Shown here: positions 34,901 through 43,543 of the stretch, one piece after another | Layout: each line of letters starts with the position of its first letter | Position numbering within the stretch: the first letter of the stretch is position 1 | Assembly: GCF_008727795.1 (NCBI RefSeq) | Contig: NZ_CP044222.1 | Coordinates: 3,286,001 to 3,350,000 of the forward strand | Length of the DNA stretch: 64,000 bases | Direction: 5' to 3' | Source: Nitrincola iocasae | Lineage (GTDB): Bacteria; Pseudomonadota; Gammaproteobacteria; Pseudomonadales; Balneatricaceae | The notes under the pieces: model-generated | The model's database searches: none | What the model was told of the DNA's origin: nothing | What the model saw: the letters and a program-made list of their open reading frames with translations, nothing else | Program-made: the position numbers and the translations under genes

Positions 34901-36868
34901 TTAAATATTCAGAATATTCTGAGTGATATTGTTAGCTGTTTCCAGCGTTTTAGAGCTAGCCTGGAAGTTACGCTGCGCCTGAATCAGGTTAACCAACTCA
35001 GTCGACAGGTCTACGTTTGCCTGCTCCAATGCCGCTGAACGCAGCGTACCATTTAAGCCTGTACCCGGGGGGTTAAGAATAGCATTACCGGATTCAAGAG
35101 TTGCTATCCATTCCGTATCACCCGCTGGACGTAACCCATCCTGATTTTCAAAGGTAGCGAAGGCCACCACACCCAGAGACTGGTTCTGTCCATTGCTGAA
35201 TGAAGCCACCATTTCCCCTGTTGGCGCAAACGTCACCCCAATCAAATCCCCTTTAGTATAACCGTCCTGCTGCTGATTCTTAACAATTGAAGCCGATGCA
35301 AATTGTGTAGAGTTGGTTAGATCCAGACGAATTTCTGTCAGAGGGTTGGCTGGATCTGCACCACTGATGGTAATTGCAGGTACTTGCGTACCTGGGGTAA
35401 AGGAACCATCGCTGCCAAACACATTAATACCATCCAGCAAACCACTACGCGGATTGAATGAAATGAGAATAGGGCCAGGCTCGGTTTCAGAACCTGCACC
35501 AGGATCCTGAAGCTTACCAAGATCAAGCAACTCTTCATTATTCAGGTAACCATACAAGCGGTATTTACCCTGATAACTATTATCACCAACAACATGCTCA
35601 TCCGGATCAGCGATAGCCGATGCAACACCGCTAGCAGTCGCTGTACCAAAATCAATTTGAGCAGCGGCGACGGTATTGGAGATTATCGGTTGATAGCGAT
35701 TTGCAGCCACTTCACCAACGTCAGCCTTGAAGCGAATTTCGACTTGCGGTGGATTAACACCATCATCATTAATAAAAATGGCTTCAATATCAGGATTACG
35801 ATCTAAAATCTGTGGTTCACGGGTTTTGATTGCCTGAGCTATCTCTGTGTGTGTCTGCCCCGCCGTTATAGGGACCGTAACACCGCCTATCTCAATTGTT
35901 CCCGCGGGGCTCCCTGTAAACGCCAGATCATAGGTACGGACCTCATTTGCATCACGTTTTTGCTCCACCGTCGGGATTAAGGGAGCGGATGTATCAGTAA
36001 CACGCATCCCTCCAGTATCAGTTTCTGCTGCTTTCAACTCAAAAGAAAGCTCTGTTCCATCATACCGAATACTGTTTAGATCAATTCGTGGATCAACTGC
36101 TGCCAATGCTGAACGTTTATTATCTGGGGGATTATCAACCAACTCCCCAGCGACAAAATCCGTAACACTGTCTAAGGTAACACCCGATATGGTAAAGTTT
36201 GTCAGGCCAGTTACATCATATGCGTACTGCTGTCGCACAGGACGCTGCTCAGCAAAGTTAAACTTAACGGTTTGCTCATTACCTAAGCTGTCAAAACTTC
36301 TGACGGTAGTGGTATAAGTAAAGGAACCCGGCTCATCCTTATTATATTCAGGCAATAAGGTTGATGAATCCGCCCTGTCATCGATATTAAACGATAGATC
36401 GATCGACTCTGTGGCTTTAGGTGGACTTTCTTTTTGCGACACTTCCAAATTACCAATTGGCAAGCGATTGCCATCAGCATCCAGACCATAACCCTGCAAA
36501 AACTTACCCGTTTTGGAAACGATCTGACCTTCCTTATTCAGCTCAAACGCCCCAGCACGACTGTAAGTTGTACTGCCTTGTCCATCACTCAACTGAAAAA
36601 AGCCTGATCCATTGATGGCCAAATCAAGGTTATTGTTAGTGAACTCGATGGTGCCAGCACTAAAGTCCTGCGAAATGCCTGCGACAGTAACACCGGAACC
36701 CGGGCTATTACTTGAACCCGCACCCACAACTGCTGTGGCGTAAATATCAGCAAACTCAGTACGTGAGGATTTAAAGCCAGTGGTACTGACGTTAGCTATA
36801 TTGTTACCGGTCACATCCAACATGGTGGAGGCTGCTTTTAAACCAGTAATCGCTGTATTGAATGACAT
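34901..36868 (-). CDS. flgE: flagellar hook protein FlgE
   Basis: A 655-residue hook subunit. SFNTAITGLKAASTMLDVTGNNIAN and GFKSSRTEFADIYA start it; LDLAINGSGFFQLSDGQGSTTYSRAGAF is the core motif; ALEQANVDLSTELVNLIQAQRNFQASSKTL ends it. E. coli FlgE has 402 residues, and 420-470 is common in polar flagella, so about 200 extra residues (roughly 190-420) form an additional outer domain. GAGGAT precedes the ATG. 14 bases after flgD. Confidence 0.95.
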   Translation of the reverse strand: MSFNTAITGLKAASTMLDVTGNNIANVSTTGFKSSRTEFADIYATAVVGAGSSNSPGSGVTVAGISQDFSAGTIEFTNNNLDLAINGSGFFQLSDGQGSTTYSRAGAFELNKEGQIVSKTGKFLQGYGLDADGNRLPIGNLEVSQKESPPKATESIDLSFNIDDRADSSTLLPEYNKDEPGSFTYTTTVRSFDSLGNEQTVKFNFAEQRPVRQQYAYDVTGLTNFTISGVTLDSVTDFVAGELVDNPPDNKRSALAAVDPRIDLNSIRYDGTELSFELKAAETDTGGMRVTDTSAPLIPTVEQKRDANEVRTYDLAFTGSPAGTIEIGGVTVPITAGQTHTEIAQAIKTREPQILDRNPDIEAIFINDDGVNPPQVEIRFKADVGEVAANRYQPIISNTVAAAQIDFGTATASGVASAIADPDEHVVGDNSYQGKYRLYGYLNNEELLDLGKLQDPGAGSETEPGPILISFNPRSGLLDGINVFGSDGSFTPGTQVPAITISGADPANPLTEIRLDLTNSTQFASASIVKNQQQDGYTKGDLIGVTFAPTGEMVASFSNGQNQSLGVVAFATFENQDGLRPAGDTEWIATLESGNAILNPPGTGLNGTLRSAALEQANVDLSTELVNLIQAQRNFQASSKTLETANNITQNILNI

Positions 36869-36882
36869 GACGTTATCCTCAC

Positions 36883-37554
36883 TTACCCTAGCTGTTTAAC
36901 ATCGCTGAAATCGATGCTACCAATTGCTGTATTCACTTTCATACCGATACCATTTTGACCCAGTGACACACTGTTCACGGTAAAGGGTAACCAGGTATCA
37001 ACCTGTGTATATTTTTCTCCGTCGTAGGCCTCAGCTATCATCTGATAATTTCCCGGAGGCACTTCTTCAGAAGCATTCCAGACAAAGCTGCGCTCACCCG
37101 CCTGGGTCTGTCCCATATTCACCTGATCTACCAAGGCTCCCCCCTGATCGTAGATAGACACGCGCAGATCCGTAGTGTTGCTTTCCAGATTAACCGTGCC
37201 TGGCAACGCCCCGCCCTGTTGAGTCATCTGGGCTATATCCGTATTAATAAATACCCGCTGACCAACCATCGACGAGGCCTGTAAAGCACTTTGACTACTC
37301 AACAAACTATTACTCATGGTTTGAAAGGTGCTTGACATTTCTGCCATCGATTCAACCATGGTCATACTGGAAATCTGCTGCATAAATTCACCAGAATCGG
37401 CCGGACTGGTCGGATCCTGATTTTGTAATTGCGCAATCATCAGCTTCATGAACATTTGACTATCGTCATTCCCTTCAGCTTTCTTGGTTGAGCTCTGCTG
37501 ATTGGCTTGATTGATCTGTTCAAAGATGTTGGGGGTGGTATTAATCGTACTCAT
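36883..37554 (-). CDS. flgD: flagellar hook cap / assembly protein FlgD
   Basis: A 223-residue protein: DDSQMFMKLMIAQLQNQDPTSPADSGEFMQQISSM is the FlgD N-terminal signature, followed by Tudor/FnIII-like beta domains with GGALVDQVNMGQTQAGERSFVWN. It caps the growing hook and is later replaced by FlgK. Length agrees with the family (about 225). GAGGAT precedes the ATG. Confidence 0.96.
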   Translation of the reverse strand: MSTINTTPNIFEQINQANQQSSTKKAEGNDDSQMFMKLMIAQLQNQDPTSPADSGEFMQQISSMTMVESMAEMSSTFQTMSNSLLSSQSALQASSMVGQRVFINTDIAQMTQQGGALPGTVNLESNTTDLRVSIYDQGGALVDQVNMGQTQAGERSFVWNASEEVPPGNYQMIAEAYDGEKYTQVDTWLPFTVNSVSLGQNGIGMKVNTAIGSIDFSDVKQLG

Positions 37555-37576
37555 GACGATATCCTCTAATTCAAGC

Positions 37577-38011
37577 TTACTGACCCAGTGTCAGGGTTTT
37601 CTGCAGCATCTGCTTTGCCGTATTCATTACATCAGTATTGATCTGGAAGGAGCGTGATGCTGATATCATATCGGCCATCTCCTCCACCACATTTACATTC
37701 GGGTAGTACACATATCCTTGCTCATCTGACAGCGGGTGGTCTGGCTCATAGGCCATGCGCGGCTGAGCCTGGCTTTCAACTATGCCTAATACTTGCACAC
37801 CCTGCCCAGGCACCAATCCAGAATCTGCTGAGCGCAGCTCACCGGCATCCGGTGCTTTCAGTGAAAAAACCGGATGCCGGGCTCGGTAAGTTTCTCCCTC
37901 ACTGGAGCTGACACTCTGTGCATTGGCCATATTACTAGCCGTGGTATTCAAACGAATGCTCTGAGCACTCATGGCTGAGCCGGAAATACTGAATACATTA
38001 GACAGTGACAT
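37577..38011 (-). CDS. flgC: flagellar proximal rod protein FlgC
   Basis: A 144-residue rod protein: VFSISGSAMSAQSIRLNTTASNMANAQSVSS at the start and YPNVNVVEEMADMISASRSFQINTDVMNT at the end. Two bases after flgB, typical flgBC coupling. Confidence 0.96.
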   Translation of the reverse strand: MSLSNVFSISGSAMSAQSIRLNTTASNMANAQSVSSSEGETYRARHPVFSLKAPDAGELRSADSGLVPGQGVQVLGIVESQAQPRMAYEPDHPLSDEQGYVYYPNVNVVEEMADMISASRSFQINTDVMNTAKQMLQKTLTLGQ

Positions 38012-38013
38012 AC

Positions 38014-38418
38014 TTACTCACCCTTAACGGCTTTACGTAGACCGGAAAACTTGCTGTTCAAAAATTCAAAACTAGCCTGATAACGCAAAGCATTATCAGT
38101 ATATCGTGCCATTTCTTCCTGCACTTCAACCGTATTGCCATCGACGGCAGGCTGCAATGGGTTACGGAACATCAAATCAGCCGCAAAATCAGGGTCAGCC
38201 AACTGCTGTTTATGCCCATTCTGAGTCACTGCCATTTTCAATGGCGATTGCTGATCTCCCATTGCGCCACTCAACGCCGCACGAAAATCGATATCTCTGG
38301 CTTTAAAATTAGGGGTATCAGCATTGGCAATGTTATTCGCTATCACCTCAGCACGCCGCGCACGCAACGTTAATGCGTCTGCGTGTATTCCCAGTGCTGA
38401 ATCAAAACTTATTGCCAT
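38014..38418 (-). CDS. flgB: flagellar proximal rod protein FlgB
   Basis: A 134-residue rod protein with ALTLRARRAEVIANNIANADTPNFKARDIDF. The ATG at 38418 follows TAGGTGG; a GTG three codons upstream is less likely. First gene of flgB-C-D-E; a sigma-54 promoter sits about 40 bases upstream and the cheR terminator is just beyond it. Confidence 0.95.
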   Translation of the reverse strand: MAISFDSALGIHADALTLRARRAEVIANNIANADTPNFKARDIDFRAALSGAMGDQQSPLKMAVTQNGHKQQLADPDFAADLMFRNPLQPAVDGNTVEVQEEMARYTDNALRYQASFEFLNSKFSGLRKAVKGE

Positions 38419-38458
38419 GTTTGCCACCTAACTCAAAAAACTGCTTTGAACCAAATAA

Positions 38459-38474
38459 AGCAAACACTGTGCCA
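38459..38474 (-). promoter_or_regulatory. sigma-54 promoter of flgB operon
   Basis: Minus strand: TTGGCAC with TGGCAC at 38474-38469, five bases, then TTGCT (38463-38459). Perfect -24/-12 geometry. Located between the cheR terminator and flgB; it should be activated by an enhancer-binding protein of the FlrC/FleR type encoded elsewhere. Confidence 0.93.
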
Positions 38475-38480
38475 AAAATC

Positions 38481-38501
38481 AAAAAACCCGCTATTGCGGG
38501 C
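38481..38501 (-). terminator. terminator after cheR
   Basis: Minus strand reads GCCCGC-AATA-GCGGG then six T: a short GC stem with four-base loop and T run, 66 bases past the cheR stop. It ends the cheV-cheR unit before the flgB promoter. Confidence 0.85.
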
Positions 38502-38566
38502 TTCGAGAACTACAGGTGATGATGATCAGATCAAAAGCGGCAAAGGGCTGCCACCCGAGCGGCAAC

Positions 38567-39406
38567 TCAAACCGCCTGATAGATAATGCCAGGGCGGCAA
38601 TGAATCATTTTATACAGCTCAGGCAGCCCGGATAGAGACTCGGAAGCCCCCAGAATTAAATAGCCACCGGGTTTGAGCTGCTTATGAATTTTACGCAATA
38701 TGTCGTTCTTTACATCTGACGAGAAATAGATCAATACATTGCGACAAAAGACAATATCAAACTGCCCTAACGTCGAGTACTGTCCGAGCAAATTCAAGCT
38801 TTGAAAACGCACACGATTGCGTATTTCAGTCTTGATCTGCCAACTCCCTTCGGAGGATTTAGTAAAGAAACGCGTCAAGCGATCCTGTGATAGCCCTCGT
38901 CCCAGCGCCAGCATCTCATACTCACCCTTGCGGGCCTGATCGAGCACTGTGGAGGCGATGTCGGTGGCGACAATTTCCTGGCCACTGGAAAATGCACTGG
39001 ATTTAGTCTGGCGAAACTCTTCAATCACCATACTGATAGAGTAAGGCTCCTGGCCGGTTGAACAAGCTGCCGACCAGATACGTAGCTTCTGAAAACTTTT
39101 GCCATCACTCAATTCAGGCAGGAGTTTGTTTTTTAATATTTCATAGGGGTGAATATCACGAAACCACAGGGTTTCGTTGGTGGTCATAGCATCAATGACC
39201 TGCTCTTTAATAGTTGAATTACCTGGTTGATTGAGTCGGCGAATCAGCTCAGAAAGACTGCCATAGCCCTCTTTCTGCATGATTCGACTGAGGCGGCTCT
39301 GTACCAAATACTGCTTGTGCTCTGCCAGCAAAATACCACAGCTTTTTTCCAGAAACTGACTGAATCCTCTGAACTCTTCAGAAGTAATGCTGAATCCGCT
39401 TTTCAC
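38567..39406 (-). CDS. cheR: chemoreceptor glutamate methyltransferase CheR
   Basis: A 279-residue SAM-dependent enzyme that methylates glutamates of chemoreceptors. The N-terminal helical domain (LLAEHKQYLVQSRLSRIM) is followed by the SAM-binding LRIWSAACSTGQEPYSISM, FDIVFCRNVLIYF and GGYLILGASESL. The start is GTG at 39406 with TAGGTAG upstream. It follows cheV by 20 bases, the usual cheV-cheR-flgB order of polar-flagellum gammaproteobacteria. Confidence 0.95.
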   Translation of the reverse strand: MKSGFSITSEEFRGFSQFLEKSCGILLAEHKQYLVQSRLSRIMQKEGYGSLSELIRRLNQPGNSTIKEQVIDAMTTNETLWFRDIHPYEILKNKLLPELSDGKSFQKLRIWSAACSTGQEPYSISMVIEEFRQTKSSAFSSGQEIVATDIASTVLDQARKGEYEMLALGRGLSQDRLTRFFTKSSEGSWQIKTEIRNRVRFQSLNLLGQYSTLGQFDIVFCRNVLIYFSSDVKNDILRKIHKQLKPGGYLILGASESLSGLPELYKMIHCRPGIIYQAV

Positions 39407-39426
39407 TCAATTCTACCTATCAGGTG

Positions 39427-40365
39427 TCAGTGCTTATTAACAGCATTGATGCGCTTGACGACTACTGAAGCCAAGTCATCCGGGTTAAATTTAGCCAGAA
39501 AACCATCGGCTCCAACCTTTTTTACCATCGAGACATTAAAGCCACCACTCAGAGAGGTATGCAGAATGACATGCAACTTATCCATACGGGTATCACCGCG
39601 AACCATTGAGGTCAGGGTATAACCATCCATTTCCGGCATTTCGATATCAGAAATCAACATCAAAAAGTAGTCAGGGACATCAACGTCCCGATCGGCCATG
39701 TCTTTGAGTATCTGCCAAGCCTGACGACCATTGTTAGCTACAGTAACCTTAAGTCCCAAACCTTCAAGACTTCGAATCATTTGATTACGGGCAACCTGAG
39801 AGTCATCACAAATCATAACCCGGTACTGCTCGGCCTTGGTTTTCATTTCTTTAGTGGCAATATCACCACTGACATCGGTTGAGGCGGGGTAGATATCAGC
39901 CAAAATTTGCTCAACATCAATAATTTCGATGAGTTTTCCTTCAAATTCAAACACCGCTGTCAGGTAATTATCTGACCCAATTTCAGCAGGGGGAGCCATA
40001 ATCTGATCCCAGTTGGTATTCAGAATGCGGTCGACCTTTCGAACCAGAAAGGCCAGAGTGCGCTTGTTGTACTCAGCAACAATCAAAAAGCAGCTACGCT
40101 CCTCTTCCGCTGGCACTGGCGGTCGACCGATAGCTTCAGACAAATCGAGTACGGGTATGGTCTCGCCACGTATGTGTGCCATACCTTTGATAACCGAGGT
40201 TTTTCGGGGCACTTCGGTGAGTTCCGGACACTGTAAAACCTCACGCACTTTGAACACGTTAATGCCATAACGCTGCGAGGTTTCAAGACCAAATAACAGA
40301 AGCTCAAGACGGTTCTGACCGACCATCTGTGTCCGAAGGTTTACACTATCCAATATACCTGACAT
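39427..40365 (-). CDS. cheV: chemotaxis coupling protein CheV
   Basis: A 312-residue fusion of a CheW-like domain (about 10-160; LEVLLFGLETSQ-type start, here RLELLLFGLETSQRYGINVFKVREVL) and a receiver (about 180-305) with MICDDSQ, the phospho-Asp in LISDIEMPEMDG and Lys in FLAKFNPDDL. It couples receptors to the CheA kinase and can buffer phosphate. Divergent from flgA by 62 bases. Confidence 0.95.
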   Translation of the reverse strand: MSGILDSVNLRTQMVGQNRLELLLFGLETSQRYGINVFKVREVLQCPELTEVPRKTSVIKGMAHIRGETIPVLDLSEAIGRPPVPAEEERSCFLIVAEYNKRTLAFLVRKVDRILNTNWDQIMAPPAEIGSDNYLTAVFEFEGKLIEIIDVEQILADIYPASTDVSGDIATKEMKTKAEQYRVMICDDSQVARNQMIRSLEGLGLKVTVANNGRQAWQILKDMADRDVDVPDYFLMLISDIEMPEMDGYTLTSMVRGDTRMDKLHVILHTSLSGGFNVSMVKKVGADGFLAKFNPDDLASVVVKRINAVNKH

Positions 40366-40427
40366 GATTCAATAAACCTCAAGCCTACTTAAACAGAGTT
40401 GCATCTCCCCGATGGAACAGGAAACGC

Positions 40428-41126
40428 GTGAATACTGTTAATTTAACACTAGTTGCATTGTTTTTGGTTAATTTTTTGGCTGCAACTGCGGCTAACGCTA
40501 GAATGCTGCCTGAAGATATCGAACAACAGGTTCATGACACCCTCATTCATGAGTTTAACACACGATTACCAGAAAGCCGGATTGAAGCAACAATTAATCC
40601 TGTAAATCCTGCTCTGGACCTGCCCCGCTGCCAGGCACCACTCGAAATCAGCCTACCGTTTAACAGTGGTCAGCGGGTTACAGCGAAAGTAACCTGCCAC
40701 ACTCCCTCTTTCTGGAGCTTGTTTGTTACCGCCCAAGTAAGCCAACTCGTTGATGTCATTGTGACAAGTCGCCCCTTATCTCGCAACAGCCGCATAGCAC
40801 CTTCTGACATACGCTTAGTCGAGCAGAATGTGATACGCATGAATGGTGATTATTTCACTCGCGAGCAGGATGTTGTCGGTAAGCAGGTCAGGCGCCCAAT
40901 GGGCAGCGACGAGGTTATCTCGTCGCGCATGATTGAACGTGCACTGGCTGTATCCCGGGGCGATCAGGTATCACTTGAGTCCAGGCGCGGATCGCTGGTT
41001 ATCAGAACCTCAGGCATAGCGCTGGAGGATGGCCTGACAGGCGAGCAAATACGCGTCAAAAACGAACAAACCGGCATAGAGATACGTGCAGTCATCACTG
41101 CCCCAGGTGTTGTTCAGGTACCTTAA
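40428..41126 (+). CDS. flgA: P-ring assembly chaperone FlgA
   Basis: A 232-residue periplasmic protein with a signal peptide (NFLAATAANA). The SAF-domain part has SRNSRIAPSDIRLVEQNV and VVGKQVRRPMGSDEVIS, and the end GEQIRVKNEQTGIEIRAVI is the FlgA hallmark. It helps FlgI form the P ring. The start is GTG with ACAGGAAAC upstream. The 62-base gap to cheV holds no clear sigma-54 site and only a poor sigma-28-like one. Confidence 0.94.
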   Translation: MNTVNLTLVALFLVNFLAATAANARMLPEDIEQQVHDTLIHEFNTRLPESRIEATINPVNPALDLPRCQAPLEISLPFNSGQRVTAKVTCHTPSFWSLFVTAQVSQLVDVIVTSRPLSRNSRIAPSDIRLVEQNVIRMNGDYFTREQDVVGKQVRRPMGSDEVISSRMIERALAVSRGDQVSLESRRGSLVIRTSGIALEDGLTGEQIRVKNEQTGIEIRAVITAPGVVQVP

Positions 41127-41201
41127 TAGCCTGTTTTTGCTATACTGTGTGAATTCATGCTGTGCAGCCGCAAAAATATTAAAAAAACATTAAAGAAACA
41201 T

Positions 41202-41228
41202 TAAAGAAAATAAACGGCTGACCGATAA
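41202..41228 (+). promoter_or_regulatory. sigma-28 (FliA) promoter of flgM
   Basis: TAAAGAAA (41202-41209), 11 bases, ACCGATAA (41221-41228), one base from GCCGATAA, 34 bases before the flgM ATG. An extra copy of the -35 region (CATTAAAGAAA repeated at 41188-41198 and 41199-41209) lies directly upstream. Confidence 0.88.
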
Positions 41229-41261
41229 CTACAGCATAACCAGATTACGAGGTGATTCAGG

Positions 41262-41573
41262 ATGGCTATTGAACTGAACGGCCTGTCCTCAAACCAGACG
41301 ACAGCCGCCCGCGGCAAACAGGCAGAACAAACATCTGCCAAGCCCGAAAACAAGGGTAATGCTGACAATACACACGCATCTAAAGCGGATACTGTTCGTC
41401 TTAGTGATGCAGCACAGGCTCTGCAGTCCGCCAGATTACAGGCTGATGACAGCTCGGATTTTAATGCCGAAAAAGTGGCTGAGATAAAAGCCGCTATTGC
41501 AGATGGTAGCTACAATATCAGCAATGAACGCGTTGCCGATAAACTATTACAGTTCGAAAAACTTTTTAGTTGA
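41262..41573 (+). CDS. flgM: anti-sigma-28 factor FlgM
   Basis: A 103-residue protein with a disordered, charged N-terminal half and the sigma-binding C-terminal part ADTVRLSDAAQALQSARL and FNAEKVAEIKAAIADGSYNISNERVADKLL. It holds FliA inactive until exported through the finished hook. GAGGTGATTCAGG precedes the ATG. Driven by the sigma-28 promoter just upstream, which gives feedback control. Confidence 0.95.
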   Translation: MAIELNGLSSNQTTAARGKQAEQTSAKPENKGNADNTHASKADTVRLSDAAQALQSARLQADDSSDFNAEKVAEIKAAIADGSYNISNERVADKLLQFEKLFS

Positions 41574-41581
41574 TCAACTCT

Positions 41582-42067
41582 ATGCCTACAAATCTCTATG
41601 AACAGTTTGCAACCCTGACTCATCAGGGTTGTTTGCTTTTCAGTTCGCTCCAAGAAATTCTTGAGCAAGAGCACGCGGTACTGGAACAGCGTGATCTTGA
41701 AGGACTAAAGCAAACTACCCGCAATAAGCATGACATACTGCTCAAGATTGAAAACAATATTCGCGAACGCAATCAGACATTAACACTGGCAGGCTTCTCG
41801 CCTTCTGAGGCCGGTTTTGAGAGCTTTTCCGCTGAGTTTCCTGCCTCCCTGCGTGAAGCTGTTTTAGCTGATTGGCTGCAACTAAAGCAACAGCTCCATA
41901 ACGTTCGCGCAACCAGCAAACGTAACGAACAGATTCTATCCCGCAGCAAGCAAAACGTTGACCAGCTACTGGCCCTATTACAAGGACAGCAAGGCTCCAA
42001 TGTGCTTTATGATCCGGCTGGCAGCAAAGGCAATTACGCAGCGCAACGTAGTATAGGTAAAGCCTAA
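41582..42067 (+). CDS. flgN: flagellar export chaperone FlgN
   Basis: A 161-residue helical protein (LFSSLQEILEQEHAVLEQRDLEGLKQTTRNKHDILLKIE) with the FlgN family pattern; it brings FlgK and FlgL to the export gate. The ATG at 41582 is nine bases after the flgM stop; an overlapping TTG at 41570 is also possible and neither has a strong ribosome site, so translation may depend on flgM. Last gene of the flgAMN group. Confidence 0.9.
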   Translation: MPTNLYEQFATLTHQGCLLFSSLQEILEQEHAVLEQRDLEGLKQTTRNKHDILLKIENNIRERNQTLTLAGFSPSEAGFESFSAEFPASLREAVLADWLQLKQQLHNVRATSKRNEQILSRSKQNVDQLLALLQGQQGSNVLYDPAGSKGNYAAQRSIGKA

Positions 42068-42122
42068 CCCCTCACACACTGGTCAGCCACCCCGATTCTC
42101 AGTACAATACCCGCCGCGCCTT

Positions 42123-42198
42123 CTCCCTGTAGTTCAACCGGATAGAACGGACCCCTCCTAAGGGTCAGATCGGGGTTCGAGTCCCTGCGGGGAGGCCA
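42123..42198 (+). tRNA. tRNA-Arg (anticodon CCT)
   Basis: A 76-base cloverleaf: acceptor CTCCCTG / CGGGGAG, D stem GTTC/GAAC, anticodon stem GACCC/GGGTC with loop CTCCTAA (anticodon CCT at 42157-42159), T arm CGGGG-TTCGAGT-CCCTG, discriminator G and encoded CCA. It reads AGG codons. The 3' half is overlapped on the other strand by the end of the dihaem peroxidase gene. Confidence 0.97.
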
Positions 42199-43363
42199 AT
42201 AAATGTTCATAACGCTGATCCGTCAGGGTTTCCAGAAACGCCACTAAAGCATCTATACGCCGATCATCCAGTCCGGGGCCCGTTTCCAGCTCTTCCAGAG
42301 AGATATTTTCAGCTATTTCAGGCTCTTGCCAAGGCTCACCGGTTTCCGGATTAATCTGCATGGACACCTTACGGCTGTTGTGCTTGTTATAGAACAACAC
42401 CACCGTACGCAGATCTTTGAAAACCCCATTGTGCATATAGGGTGCTGTTACTGCCACATTACGCAATGTTGGTGTTTTGAACTTACCCCGCTGCTGTGGA
42501 TCTGTCACCTCCGGATGCGCCAAAAGCCCTTCATCCGGTGTTTGCACCGCATTTAATGCTCGCAAAGCCGTATTTTCAGGAACGCCAATATTATGGAACT
42601 CATAATTACTGAAGGTTTCCTGCTCGCTACCCGGCAAAGACTGCAACTGATGACATAGATTGCAATTAGTAAACTGCTGCGAAAAGAACAGGGTCATCCC
42701 CAAATCTTCTTCGGGTGTCAGGCTAACCTCGCCTCGCAGATAACGGTCATATTTTGAATCAAAAGGGGCGAACATTGAGGTCTGCTCAAAGCTGGCAATC
42801 GCATCAGCCGCTGCTCTATAGGCAGAGTCGGCATTGTTAAAAATATCGTTACCATAGACCTCAGTAAATAGCTGTTGATAGACGGGATTTTGTTCTAATC
42901 GAGCCACCAGGGTCTGTTTATCTGGCAGTGCCATCTCAATAGGATTAAGCGGAGGTCCTTCTGCCTGATCTGTCAACGTAGATGCGCGACCATCCCAAAA
43001 CTGCCCTCCCACATACACCCCATCTGCATTGCGGTGAAACGGGGGGATGAAAGCTGCATAGCCAATAGCAGGAGCATTCCGGTCTCCCAGAGATTTGCCA
43101 TCATCACCCAGAGAAACAGCCGCCGCAACGCCTTCTCCTCGGTGATCTGAAAACCCCTTATCCGGCGCATGGCAGGTTGCGCAGGACTGACTGCGAGTTT
43201 GTGACAAACCAGGATCAAAGAATAAAGACTGTCCTAACTGCTCTTTTTTGGATAATGCACCGGTAACCACGGAATCCTCAGCCAAGGCGGGCAGCATAAG
43301 CACACTATATGCTGCCAGCAATAAAGCTAACCCACACAGATTTACTACGTTTACTTTTTTCAT
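42158..43363 (-). CDS. MauG/cytochrome c peroxidase-like dihaem protein
   Basis: A 401-residue periplasmic protein with signal peptide and two haem c motifs: CATCH near residue 61 and CNLCH near 235. LGQSLFFDPGLSQTRSQSCATCH and KFKTPTLRNVAVTAPYMHNGVF are typical of the bacterial cytochrome c peroxidase/MauG family. The ATG at 43363 has GGGGA seven bases upstream and is preferred to the GTG at 43375. The last 13 residues (ending GLEPRSDP) are encoded antisense to the tRNA, so the native C-terminus may have been replaced. It diverges from the imelysin gene with a Fur-like box between, consistent with one iron-regulated module. Confidence 0.88.
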   Translation of the reverse strand: MKKVNVVNLCGLALLLAAYSVLMLPALAEDSVVTGALSKKEQLGQSLFFDPGLSQTRSQSCATCHAPDKGFSDHRGEGVAAAVSLGDDGKSLGDRNAPAIGYAAFIPPFHRNADGVYVGGQFWDGRASTLTDQAEGPPLNPIEMALPDKQTLVARLEQNPVYQQLFTEVYGNDIFNNADSAYRAAADAIASFEQTSMFAPFDSKYDRYLRGEVSLTPEEDLGMTLFFSQQFTNCNLCHQLQSLPGSEQETFSNYEFHNIGVPENTALRALNAVQTPDEGLLAHPEVTDPQQRGKFKTPTLRNVAVTAPYMHNGVFKDLRTVVLFYNKHNSRKVSMQINPETGEPWQEPEIAENISLEELETGPGLDDRRIDALVAFLETLTDQRYEHLLASPQGLEPRSDP

Positions 43364-43492
43364 TTCATTCCCCACTCACTTCTACAGCGCCGTAAAACAC
43401 TTGCCAAGAAAAGCACTATATACCGGTAATTGGCAGCAAAACATGATACAGATCATGCATCAACAAAACTTAACAACATAGTTAATTGTAAC

Positions 43493-43511
43493 AGTAATGA
43501 TTATCATATAG
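43493..43511. promoter_or_regulatory. Fur-box-like operator
   Basis: GTAATGATTATCATATA (43494-43510) keeps the TGATNATCA palindrome core and matches 12 of 15 bases of the central Fur consensus TAATGATAATCATTA. It lies 33 bases before the imelysin start and about 130 bases from the divergent peroxidase start. Iron repression of the module by Fur is inferred. Confidence 0.7.
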
Positions 43512-43543
43512 GATATTTATCTAATCCAACACGGGAGATCATT

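Noticed and set aside
40366..40427. Possible sigma-28 site upstream of flgA (TAAACAGA ... CCCGATGG)
   Set aside because: Spacer is ten rather than eleven bases and the -10 has three mismatches; not enough to call.
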